Shown in pieces: positions 1-6,235 of a stretch of 6,445 bases of DNA; the first letter of the stretch is position 1, and each line of letters begins with the position of its first letter. The notes beneath the pieces were generated by a model. The model was given only the letters and a program-made list of their open reading frames with translations. It was not told the origin of the DNA and made no database searches. A program made the translations under genes and the position numbers. This stretch comes from J088 sp003695505 [NCBI: Candidatus Dadabacteria bacterium] (GTDB taxonomy: Bacteria > J088): NCBI GenBank assembly GCA_003695505.1, contig RFIY01000011.1, forward strand, positions 1-6,445. Reading direction: 5' to 3'.

Positions 1-788
1 ATGGCTGGCTGCCGAACGCGTACGCATTTGCGCCCGCCGCAGTCACCGCACTCGTCGCCGCAACCGCGACGAAGGTCGGGTTCTATTTGATCTGTCGTTA
101 CGAGTTCGTCATTTTTGGCGAAACACTGACCTTCGGCACGATCGGCTTCGACCAGTGGCTGGTGCCGGTTGGCATCGCCGGGATGATCGGCGGCTCTCTC
201 GCGGCCGTATTCGAAACGGATCTGCGGCGGTTGCTTGCGCAATCCTCCGTTGCGCAGCTCGGCTACATGATCACCGGTATCGGCCTCGACAACACCGCCG
301 GCGCAACGGGCGCGCTCGTCCACGCGTTCAACCATGCACTGATGAAGGGCGGGCTGTTCATGGCCGCGGGCGGGCTGATCGCCGCGGCCGGTTCGGCAAA
401 CATTGACGATCTGCGCGGGTTCGGGCGCCGGATGCCGCTGACATCCGCGGCATTCGTCGTTGGCGGGTTGAGCCTGATCGGTGTGCCGCTGACGATTGGC
501 TTCGTCAGCAAATGGTACCTCGTACTGGGCGCAATCGACGCTGGCAAGCTGTTGGTCGCCGGCGCATTTCTGTTTGCTTCGCTGCTGGCACTGATCTATG
601 TCTGGCGTGTCGTCACCCGCCTGTATGAGCCGATCGAAGCACAATCCGGCTACGCCGCGGATCGCCGCTTGCTGCATATCGTGCCACTGGGACTGGCCGC
701 CGTGTTGATGGTCCTGTTCGGGATCTGGACGACGTTGCCGGTCGGCATGGCGCGTCATGCCGCAGCCATTCTTGGGGTCTCGCCATGA
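1..788 (+). CDS. Proton-conducting antiporter subunit, NuoN/MrpD-like (5'-partial)
   Basis: Integral membrane subunit of the NuoL/M/N-MrpD superfamily, which moves H+ (or exchanges Na+/H+) through half-channels in Mrp antiporters, complex I and related hydrogenases. The gene is cut at the left edge. The first full codon is at base 3, and 261 residues remain, about the C-terminal half of a ~490-residue protein. It opens with GWLPNAYAFAPAAVTAL, the loop after TM7 that is a hallmark of the family. Visible channel residues are the TM8 lysine (K24 of the visible part), the H-x3-H-x3-K pattern at H107/H111/K115 (HAFNHALMK), and a lysine in GFVSKW (TM12 region). The TM5 glutamate and TM7 lysine lie outside the window. 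About seven further hydrophobic segments follow. The stop TGA overlaps the next start (ATGA, 785-788). The C-terminal third is clearly similar to that of the next gene, suggesting an old tandem duplication. Membership of the superfamily is near certain. Whether the ion is H+ or Na+, and the exact complex, are not readable here. Confidence 0.93.
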   Translation, partial: GWLPNAYAFAPAAVTALVAATATKVGFYLICRYEFVIFGETLTFGTIGFDQWLVPVGIAGMIGGSLAAVFETDLRRLLAQSSVAQLGYMITGIGLDNTAGATGALVHAFNHALMKGGLFMAAGGLIAAAGSANIDDLRGFGRRMPLTSAAFVVGGLSLIGVPLTIGFVSKWYLVLGAIDAGKLLVAGAFLFASLLALIYVWRVVTRLYEPIEAQSGYAADRRLLHIVPLGLAAVLMVLFGIWTTLPVGMARHAAAILGVSP

Positions 789-2248
789 TGCATCCCCTGC
801 TGCTCGCAATGTCCCTGCCCGTGTTGACGGCCGTGGTCGTGGCCTTATCCGGCCGGCGCCCGAACCTTCGCGACAGCCTGATGGTCGTCGGGGCATTGCT
901 GACTTTTGTCGCCAATATCGTCGTCGCCGTGCTGGTCGGGCAGGGCAAGACGCTGTCGATCGCGCTGGCCGAGCCGTTCAGTGGTCATCCAATCGCGTTC
1001 GCGGCCGATCCAGCCGGACTGATCTATGCGCTGGTCGCCAGTGGCCTCTGGCCCATCACCGCCATCTATGCGGTCGGTTACATGCGTGGACACCACGAGA
1101 AGAACCAGACGCGTTTCTTCATGTTCTTCTCGCTGTCGATCGCCTTTGCACTCTGGATCGCCTACAGCCGCAACCTGATCACACTGTTCTCTGGTTACGA
1201 AGCCCTGACATTGTGCACCTATCCGCTTGTCACCCATCACCAGAATGATGACGCGATCCGGGCCGGCCGGGTCTACCTCGGCATTCTCGTCAGCACTTCG
1301 GTGATGTTCCTGCTGCTGGCACTGCTGTGGACCATCGACCTGGCGGGAACCGGAGAGTTTCGCCTCGGCGGCATCCTGCCGGCCAATCTGGATCAGTTCA
1401 CCGTCGCGGCGCTGGCAGCCCTGTTCGTCTTTGGCACCGGCAAGGCCGCGGTGATGCCCTTCCATCGCTGGCTTCCCGCGGCGATGGTCGCGCCGACGCC
1501 CGTCAGCGCATTGCTGCACGCGGTTGCCGTCGTCAAAGCCGGCGTCTTTACGATCACGCGCGTGGCCATGTTTGTCTTCGGCTTCGATCAGATCAGTCGC
1601 GCCGGCATCTGGCTGCCATCGGTTGCTGCCTGGACGATGCTGGTCGCCGGCATGATCGCGATCGGCAAGGACAATCTCAAGGCGCGACTGGCCTGGTCGA
1701 CGATTTCGCAGCTCAGTTACATCGTCCTTGGCGCAACACTGGCCACGGCTGCAGGCGCGGTTGGCGCGCTGCTGCACATCGTCATGCACGCGACGGGCAA
1801 GATCACGCTATTCTTTGCAGCCGGCGCACTTCAGGTCGCCGCGCACAAGAAATCGGTCAGCCAGCTCGATGGCATCGCACGCCGCATGCCGTGGACGATG
1901 GCTGCATTCGCGATCGGAACCGTCGCGATCATCGGCCTGCCACCAACCGGCACGATCTGGTCGAAATGGTTTCTTGCCCGAGGTGCGATCGACGCCGGGC
2001 GCCCCCTGTTCGCGGCCGTGGTGATGGCCGGGTCATTGCTAAGTGTGGCCTATCTGGTTCCGGTCGTCATTCGCGCCTGGCTGCGTCCGTTGCCCGATGG
2101 TGTCGAAGCGACCTCACTCGAACGTGAACACCCGCTGATCGTCGCGCCGCTGGTCGTCACCGCACTGTTGTCGATTGGCCTGCTCATCGGCGGCGGATGG
2201 ATTGCAGATGTCCTGACGGCATGGATTGCGCGCGGAGGACAGCCATGA
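785..2248 (+). CDS. Proton-conducting antiporter subunit, NuoM/MrpD-like
   Basis: Complete 487-residue polytopic inner-membrane protein of the NuoL/M/N-MrpD superfamily, of normal length for a 14-helix MrpD or NuoM. Channel residues are all present: TM5 glutamate E139 (LFSGYEALTL), TM7 lysine K220 (GTGKAAVMPFHRWLPAAM), TM8 lysine K251 (HAVAVVKAG), the H331/H335/K339 pattern (HIVMHATGK), and K394 (IWSKW) in the TM12 region. In this superfamily the Glu/Lys pairs relay protons between two half-channels, so the subunit looks competent to pump. The start is the ATG that overlaps the upstream stop. A weak GGGG lies 7 bases ahead of it, so translation is probably coupled to the upstream gene. The stop overlaps the following small gene (ATGA, 2245-2248). 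With its neighbours it would form the membrane arm of an Mrp/Mbh-like antiporter complex. Ion specificity and partner subunits are inference. Confidence 0.93.
   Translation: MMHPLLLAMSLPVLTAVVVALSGRRPNLRDSLMVVGALLTFVANIVVAVLVGQGKTLSIALAEPFSGHPIAFAADPAGLIYALVASGLWPITAIYAVGYMRGHHEKNQTRFFMFFSLSIAFALWIAYSRNLITLFSGYEALTLCTYPLVTHHQNDDAIRAGRVYLGILVSTSVMFLLLALLWTIDLAGTGEFRLGGILPANLDQFTVAALAALFVFGTGKAAVMPFHRWLPAAMVAPTPVSALLHAVAVVKAGVFTITRVAMFVFGFDQISRAGIWLPSVAAWTMLVAGMIAIGKDNLKARLAWSTISQLSYIVLGATLATAAGAVGALLHIVMHATGKITLFFAAGALQVAAHKKSVSQLDGIARRMPWTMAAFAIGTVAIIGLPPTGTIWSKWFLARGAIDAGRPLFAAVVMAGSLLSVAYLVPVVIRAWLRPLPDGVEATSLEREHPLIVAPLVVTALLSIGLLIGGGWIADVLTAWIARGGQP
2234..2239 (+). promoter_or_regulatory. 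Ribosome binding site fixing the start at 2245
   Basis: GGAGGA lies 5 bases before the ATG at 2245. It supports that start rather than in-frame starts further upstream (for example at 2197) inside the preceding gene. Confidence 0.75.
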
Positions 2249-2514
2249 AGCAACCGGATCGCAAGCACTGGCTCGATGACCCCCGCCACGTCACCTGGTT
2301 GTGGCGGGGGCTGGTCGCGTTTGGCCTGTTCGTGACATTGCTCGAGCCGCTGATCGACCTGCATCCACACTTCGAGGTAGAGAATCAGCCGTTTTTCTAC
2401 GACTGGTTCCCGTTCTTCAGCTATGTATTCATCGTGCTGTTCTCGAAGGAACTGCGGAAATTGTTGTGGCGTCCCGCAGATTACTATGAACGCGAAACGG
2501 AGGACGACTCGTGA
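2245..2514 (+). CDS. Small two-helix membrane protein of the antiporter operon
   Basis: An 89-residue protein with no enzyme motif. A short charged N-terminus (1-15) is followed by a first hydrophobic segment at about 17-39. Next comes a loop with an H-P-H-F...E pattern (40-47), a second hydrophobic segment at about 54-67 (DWFPFFSYVFIVLFSKEL), and a basic then acidic tail (KELRKLLWRPADYYERE). The ATG overlaps the upstream stop, with GGAGGA just before it. Its own stop overlaps the GTG of the next gene. From memory, similar short proteins with an HxHF...FY...K.LR..L.R..DYY pattern sit beside this type of NuoN-like subunit in other bacteria. I know of no established function. Its place between two antiporter subunits, with coupled translation at both ends, suggests a structural or assembly subunit of the same complex in roughly equal amounts. 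It is not MrpC, MrpF or MrpG by sequence, as far as I can judge. Confidence 0.82.
   Translation: MKQPDRKHWLDDPRHVTWLWRGLVAFGLFVTLLEPLIDLHPHFEVENQPFFYDWFPFFSYVFIVLFSKELRKLLWRPADYYERETEDDS
2499..2504 (+). promoter_or_regulatory. Ribosome binding site for the GTG start at 2511
   Basis: GGAGGA lies 6 bases before the GTG at 2511. It supports a non-ATG start that overlaps the stop of the small membrane protein (GTGA, 2511-2514). The same GGAGGAC string precedes the 2245 start. Confidence 0.72.
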
Positions 2515-4214
2515 ACCTGCTGTCGGCATGTCCTCCGGGTCTGTGGATGATGATCGCGGGCGTTCTCGCGGTGGCGCTGCCGAGAGGACCGCGCCGCCTG
2601 CTCCTCTGGACCGCACCCGTTCTGGAACTGGCACATATCTGGATACTCGACCCCGGGACCGCCAGCGCGCTGGCCGTCGCGGGCATGCATCTCGAACCGC
2701 TGCGCGTCGATGCATTGTCGCGGGTCTTTGGCACGATTTTCAGCATCGCCGCATTGCTGTCACTGATCTATGGCAGCTATCACGATGATCGCGTCGAAGA
2801 ATGCTCCGGCACGGTGTATGCCGGTGCCGCGATTGCCGCCACGTTCGCCGGAGACCTGCTGACACTGTTCATCTGGTGGGAAATGACGGCCGTTTCCAGC
2901 GTACTGCTCGTCTGGCGTGGCGGCACACCGCAAGCCTTTGCCGCCGGTAAGCGATATCTGCTCATTCACGTCACCTCCGGCGTGTTACTGCTCTGGGGGG
3001 CCGTGGAATACTGGCACCTGACCGGCACGCTGGCCTTCGATCACATGCAATTGCAGATGGGGCGCGCAGCGTGGCTGATCTTCCTCGCTTTTGGCATCAA
3101 GGCCTGCTTCCCACTGCTGCATAACTGGTTGCAGGACGCCTACCCGCGCTCGACACCGGCCGGTTCGGTCTGGCTCAGCGCATTCAGCACCAAACTCGCC
3201 GTCTATGCGCTGGCCCGCGGCTTTGCCGGCACCGACCTGCTGATCCCGATCGGCGCGACGATGACGGCCTTCCCGATCTTTTTCGCGGTCATCGAAAACG
3301 ACCTGCGCAAGGTGCTGTCGTACAGCCTCAACAACCAGCTTGGCTTTATGCTCGTCGGCATCGGCATCGGTACCGAGCTGTCACTCAACGGCACCGCTGC
3401 CCACGCCTTCAGCCACATCCTCTACAAGGGGCTGCTGTTTATGAGCATGGGCGCCGTCCTGCACCGAACCGGCACCGTCGAGGCCAGTCGCCTCGGCGGT
3501 CTGTACAAGAGCATGCCGCTGACCGCGATGTTCTGCATCGTCGGGTCGCTGTCGATCGCCGGCTTCCCGCTGTTCTCCGGCTTCATTTCCAAATCGATGG
3601 TCATCGACGCCGCATCGAACGCCGGACTGCTGATTCCGTGGATGGTGCTGGTTTTCGCATCCGCGGGTGTCATGGATCACTCCGGGATCAAGGTACCGTT
3701 CTTCGCCTTCTTCGCGCACGATCAGGGGCACCGCGTCGACGAGGCGCCCCGACCGATGCTGATTGCGATGGGTATCACCGCGTTCTTGTGCCTGGCCATC
3801 GGTGTCTGGCCACAGGCGCTCTATGCGATTCTGCCGTATCCGGTCGAGTTTCATCCGTACCATCTGGCCCATGTGATCAAACAGCTCGAGTTGCTGACCT
3901 TCTCGGCGATCGCCTTCGGCTGGCTGTACCGCCGCGGGCATTACCCACCAGAAATCCCAGGCGTCAACCTCGATTTCGACTGGCTGTATCGCGTTGCCAT
4001 CCCGGGGATGTTGCGGCCGATCCGCACGGATGTGGCTGCGGCGCACCGCTGGATCGAAACCCGTCTCCGCGCCGCCAGTCGAACGGTGTGGACCAGCCTG
4101 GCGAACACGTTTTCGCCACAGGCACCATTTGGTGGCGTCATTTCGCTCGAACAGGGATTGATCTGGATCTGCCTGACGGTGGCAGGGGTACTGCTGCTCG
4201 CCTACAGCGGGTAG
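2511..4214 (+). CDS. Large antiporter subunit, NuoL/MrpD-like, with C-terminal extension
   Basis: Complete 567-residue polytopic membrane protein of the NuoL/M/N-MrpD superfamily. It is about 80 residues longer than its neighbour. Channel residues present are E124 in TM5 (LFIWWEMTAVSS), K197 in TM7 (GIKACFPLLHNWLQDAYP), K228 in TM8 (STKLAVYAL), H298/H302/K306 (HAFSHILYK) and K361 (GFISKSM). After the core, a hydrophobic segment at about 456-473 is followed by some 70 mostly non-membrane residues. These begin NLDFDWLYR and continue with alternating hydrophobic and charged residues. A last hydrophobic segment lies at 548-565. That order resembles NuoL's TM15, lateral helix and TM16, in a shorter form. 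The GTG start has a good Shine-Dalgarno site and overlaps the upstream stop. I recognise the long form, with its GIKVPFFAFF and PYPVEFHPY stretches, as a recurrent type usually labelled 'Na+/H+ antiporter subunit D'. The label is by homology only. It is probably the distal subunit that clamps the others together, which is inference. Confidence 0.92.
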   Translation: MNLLSACPPGLWMMIAGVLAVALPRGPRRLLLWTAPVLELAHIWILDPGTASALAVAGMHLEPLRVDALSRVFGTIFSIAALLSLIYGSYHDDRVEECSGTVYAGAAIAATFAGDLLTLFIWWEMTAVSSVLLVWRGGTPQAFAAGKRYLLIHVTSGVLLLWGAVEYWHLTGTLAFDHMQLQMGRAAWLIFLAFGIKACFPLLHNWLQDAYPRSTPAGSVWLSAFSTKLAVYALARGFAGTDLLIPIGATMTAFPIFFAVIENDLRKVLSYSLNNQLGFMLVGIGIGTELSLNGTAAHAFSHILYKGLLFMSMGAVLHRTGTVEASRLGGLYKSMPLTAMFCIVGSLSIAGFPLFSGFISKSMVIDAASNAGLLIPWMVLVFASAGVMDHSGIKVPFFAFFAHDQGHRVDEAPRPMLIAMGITAFLCLAIGVWPQALYAILPYPVEFHPYHLAHVIKQLELLTFSAIAFGWLYRRGHYPPEIPGVNLDFDWLYRVAIPGMLRPIRTDVAAAHRWIETRLRAASRTVWTSLANTFSPQAPFGGVISLEQGLIWICLTVAGVLLLAYSG

Positions 4215-4222
4215 ATCGCAAC

Positions 4223-4237
4223 GCCGCCACGGGCGGC
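4223..4237 (+). other. Small GC stem-loop between antiporter operon and radC
   Basis: GCCGCC and GGCGGC form a 6-bp all-GC stem with a 3-base loop, starting 8 bases after the antiporter stop codon. No T-run follows, so it is not a canonical intrinsic terminator. It could protect a 3' end, cause partial termination, or be chance in GC-rich DNA. Confidence 0.35.
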
Positions 4238-4257
4238 ACGACAACGAGGGGGGAACG

Positions 4258-4950
4258 ATGCGCGAATCCAACGCGTTTCAACCAGTGCGCGCCTGGCCTG
4301 ACGCCGAGCGCCCGCGCGAGCGCCTGCTTGCCAGCGGGCCAGCGGCATTGTCCGATGCCGAACTTCTGGCGATCCTGCTGCGCACGGGAACTCGAGGCCG
4401 AACCGTACTCGACATCGCGCGGTCATTGATCGCCGAGGCTGGAGGTCTGCGCGCGCTTGCGGCGCTGCACCCGGAAGAGTGGTCCACGCAGCCGGGCGTT
4501 GGCCCGGGCAAGGCGGCGACCGTTATTGCCGCCTTCGAACTCGGCCGTCGCACCTGGGCGACCCGGCCACCCGAGGCGGCGCTATCGACGCCCGAGGCCG
4601 TCTGGCGCCATGTCGCACCGCGTTTTCTCGGCGAACAGCGGGAAACCCTGTGGATCCTCGGGCTGGATGCGAAAAACCGGCCGGTCGCCGACGCACTGGT
4701 CGGGGCAGGCACGGCCGATCGCGCGCCGGCTCATCCGCGCGAGGTGTTTGCGCCGTTGCTTCGATCAGGCGCACTCAAGGGCATTCTCTGCCACAATCAC
4801 CCGTCCGGCAATCCCGAACCCAGCCAGGCCGACCTGCGCCTGACGCGACGCATGGCCGACGCGGGCGAACTGCTCGGCATCCCGATCGTCGACCACGTCA
4901 TCGTCGGTGAAGGGCGTTACGTCAGTCTACACGAGCGGGGCGTCGTCTGA
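4258..4950 (+). CDS. radC: RadC family protein (JAMM/MPN+ domain)
   Basis: Complete 230-residue RadC, of normal length. Residues 1-60 are the typical N-terminal helices (PRERLLASGPAALSDAELLA). Residues 75-100 carry the helix-hairpin-helix-like GVGPGKA...ELGRR segment. The JAMM domain follows at about 110-228, with E129 (RETLWIL), H179 and H181 in HNHPSGNPEPSQAD, and D192. These are the expected zinc ligands and catalytic acid of a JAB1/MPN metalloprotease fold. DHVIVG and SLHERG close the domain as usual. Although named for radiation sensitivity, RadC's role in repair is disputed and its substrate is unknown. The ATG has GAGG 8 bases upstream (purine run 4246-4253). It follows the antiporter operon by 43 bp on the same strand, so read-through is possible. 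It ends 10 bp from the convergent lipoprotein gene. Nothing looks degraded. Identification is secure; molecular function is not. Confidence 0.97.
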   Translation: MRESNAFQPVRAWPDAERPRERLLASGPAALSDAELLAILLRTGTRGRTVLDIARSLIAEAGGLRALAALHPEEWSTQPGVGPGKAATVIAAFELGRRTWATRPPEAALSTPEAVWRHVAPRFLGEQRETLWILGLDAKNRPVADALVGAGTADRAPAHPREVFAPLLRSGALKGILCHNHPSGNPEPSQADLRLTRRMADAGELLGIPIVDHVIVGEGRYVSLHERGVV

Positions 4951-4960
4951 AGAAATGAAC

Positions 4961-6109
4961 TCAGCGAAAATCGCGGCAGACCGCACCGGGCCCATAGCTG
5001 TCTGCTGCGCGGGCTTCACTCAGTGTCACCGATGGCGTCAGCCCCCAGACATTGTCCGTCAGCGGCGACTGTCCATCGAGAAAGTCGAACAACTGCCACA
5101 CTGTTGTGGTCGCGGCCCCGGTGTAAGACATCGGGTGCATGACGGTGCCGATCAGATACCGCGCATCCGCCATATTGATCGCGTCCGCCATCACAGTGAC
5201 GGCCAGCATCGGTTGCCCGGCTTCCGTCTCGAACGGCGCGAATGGCAATGCATAGATGTCGGTCGTTGCCGCGCCATAACGCACACAACTCGACTGCCCA
5301 AGCGCTTCGGTTGCCGCCAGAGGCGCATCCTGCTCGAACCCGATGCCGACATACTCCAGCTCGGCGTTCAGTGCATCCGACCATTCCGCCTGCACGCAGT
5401 GGTCGCTGTCGGCCAGCGTGACGTCGCCGGCATAATCGGGATCGCAACTGTTGTCGTGCTTGCCCCAGCGGATATCTGCCCCTCCATTACCGCGCGGGCC
5501 GAGCGCACCGAATTTCAGGTCGTAGCCAGGGACGGCCATCTGGATTGCGTCGCGTACGAGCGACAACCCATAATCGAGCGAGCATTCGCCTTTGGAACGG
5601 TCTCCGCTACAAAGATCCGTGCCATCCGTCTGGTCGACATCCAGGCCGAATTGCGGCGCGTTGGTATAGCCGTCACGGAACGTGTGATTGTGCGTATGAC
5701 TGTGAAAGGCCATTTCGTGACCGTCGGCCACCCACGCGGCAATGGCCTTGCGCCGGTTGATACCGTCGGGACTGGCCTCGGCAATCAACTTGCCCCATTC
5801 CGGTGTAAACATGATCGTCACATGATGAGGAACGCTGTTGGCCGCGCGCCGCGCGGCAAGTGTATCCATGAACGAAACGAGATTGTCCCAGCGGCGCCGC
5901 AGCTCAGGTCCGGTCGCGGGGTCGGCATGGATGACGAAGTACACCTGCGGCGGTGTCTCGTCCCACGGATCTGGCTGCGCCTCGTCCTGTTGTTCATCCG
6001 CCACGGCAGAATTGCCGCTCATCCGATCCAGATCGACGGTGACGTCCCCCAGGCAGCCTGCGACGCCAAGCAACGCCGCCAGCAATACGCATTGTGTGGT
6101 TCGCAACAT
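4961..6109 (-). CDS. Exported lipoprotein, probable divergent polysaccharide deacetylase-like
   Basis: A 382-residue protein with a lipoprotein signal: Arg at 3, hydrophobic core 8-17, and lipobox VAGC ending at C19. Leu at +2 would favour outer-membrane sorting in Gram-negatives. An acidic Asp/Glu/Pro-rich linker (about 22-54) follows, then a globular domain. Features recalling the NodB polysaccharide deacetylase fold are a strand ending in VIHADPAT (H61, D63), the histidine cluster HSHTHNH at 136-142, which fits the H-[ST]-x-x-H metal motif after GHEMAF, and a late strand GTVMHPMSY with H325. In that family these bind a divalent metal and remove acetyl groups from glycans. The usual TFDD and RxPxG motifs are not clear, so activity and substrate are uncertain. 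Six cysteines in the mature domain (167, 176, 222, 238, 275, 378) suggest disulfides and fit export. The start is supported by AAAGGAG at 6124-6118, 8 bases before the ATG. The gene converges on radC and shows no obvious link to the antiporter operon. Confidence 0.8.
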   Translation of the reverse strand: MLRTTQCVLLAALLGVAGCLGDVTVDLDRMSGNSAVADEQQDEAQPDPWDETPPQVYFVIHADPATGPELRRRWDNLVSFMDTLAARRAANSVPHHVTIMFTPEWGKLIAEASPDGINRRKAIAAWVADGHEMAFHSHTHNHTFRDGYTNAPQFGLDVDQTDGTDLCSGDRSKGECSLDYGLSLVRDAIQMAVPGYDLKFGALGPRGNGGADIRWGKHDNSCDPDYAGDVTLADSDHCVQAEWSDALNAELEYVGIGFEQDAPLAATEALGQSSCVRYGAATTDIYALPFAPFETEAGQPMLAVTVMADAINMADARYLIGTVMHPMSYTGAATTTVWQLFDFLDGQSPLTDNVWGLTPSVTLSEARAADSYGPGAVCRDFR

Positions 6110-6117
6110 CGTTCACG

Positions 6118-6124
6118 CTCCTTT
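6118..6124 (-). promoter_or_regulatory. Ribosome binding site of the lipoprotein gene
   Basis: On the minus strand AAAGGAG lies 8 bases before the ATG at 6109. It fixes the start at the beginning of a well-formed lipoprotein signal peptide. Confidence 0.75.
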
Positions 6125-6134
6125 GCCGCGAATA

Positions 6135-6163
6135 ACGCTAGCAAAGATATCGGCGCAAATCAA
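6135..6163 (-). promoter_or_regulatory. Weak sigma70-like promoter candidate for the lipoprotein gene
   Basis: On the minus strand TTGATT (6163-6158) and TAGCGT (6140-6135) are separated by 17 bases, 25 bases upstream of the start codon. The -35 box matches 4 of 6 consensus bases (TTGA of TTGACA) and the -10 box only the T, A and final T of TATAAT. It is placed sensibly between the upstream hairpins and the ribosome site, but the match is weak. An alternative sigma factor or a different site is quite possible. Confidence 0.3.
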
Positions 6164-6184
6164 GGGATGTTGAGGTGTACACAA

Positions 6185-6200
6185 ACGGATGTAAATCCGT
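6185..6200. repeat. Small inverted repeat (6-bp arms, 4-base loop)
   Basis: ACGGAT, four bases GTAA, then ATCCGT. The arms are perfect. It lies 7 bp from the large palindrome and 22 bp upstream of the candidate -35 box of the lipoprotein gene. It could be the second half of a tandem terminator for the minus-strand PLP-enzyme gene, or an operator. In RNA of the plus sense the loop would be a GNRA-type tetraloop (GUAA), but no plus-strand transcript is evident here. Confidence 0.4.
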
Positions 6201-6207
6201 CACGCAA

Positions 6208-6235
6208 CGGCCCGCCTCCTGCAGGAGGCGGGCCG
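6208..6235 (-). terminator. Probable terminator hairpin downstream of the TrpB2-like gene (28-bp perfect palindrome)
   Basis: The two 14-base halves (6208-6221 and 6222-6235) are exact reverse complements, centred on CTGCAG. RNA from either strand would fold into a very stable GC-rich hairpin of about 12 bp with a UGCA loop. It begins 24 bp after the stop of the minus-strand PLP-enzyme gene and lies before the lipoprotein promoter region, the expected place for a terminator. The U-tract is poor: on the minus strand only TT follows. A run of six T lies on the entry side instead (6243-6238). G-U pairs could lengthen the stem by about three on the minus strand only. Position and strength favour a terminator; the missing U-run lowers confidence. 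Confidence 0.55.

Noticed and set aside
845-1789. A 314-codon open frame on the minus strand
   Set aside because: It is antisense to the well-conserved 487-residue antiporter subunit and is composed mostly of Arg, Gln, Asp and Gly with no recognisable domain. It is a shadow of codon bias.
2197-2244. Longer N-terminus for the small membrane protein from an upstream start
   Set aside because: It would overlap the upstream gene by about 50 bases, whereas the ATG at 2245 has a GGAGGA site at the right distance and the same 4-base overlap style as the rest of the operon.
1-4214. A DAB-type inorganic carbon uptake system (DabA/DabB)
   Set aside because: DabB is NuoL-like, but no DabA-like (DUF2309) gene is visible, and three antiporter paralogues with a small membrane protein do not fit the two-gene DAB layout.
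3381-4271. A 296-codon open frame on the minus strand over the end of the third antiporter gene
   Set aside because: It is antisense to conserved membrane segments, has no plausible start signal and its composition is typical of a shadow frame.
6175-6182. GTGTACAC 8-bp palindrome upstream of the lipoprotein promoter candidate
   Set aside because: It is too short and its flanks are not symmetrical, so it is expected by chance often enough not to be called an operator.
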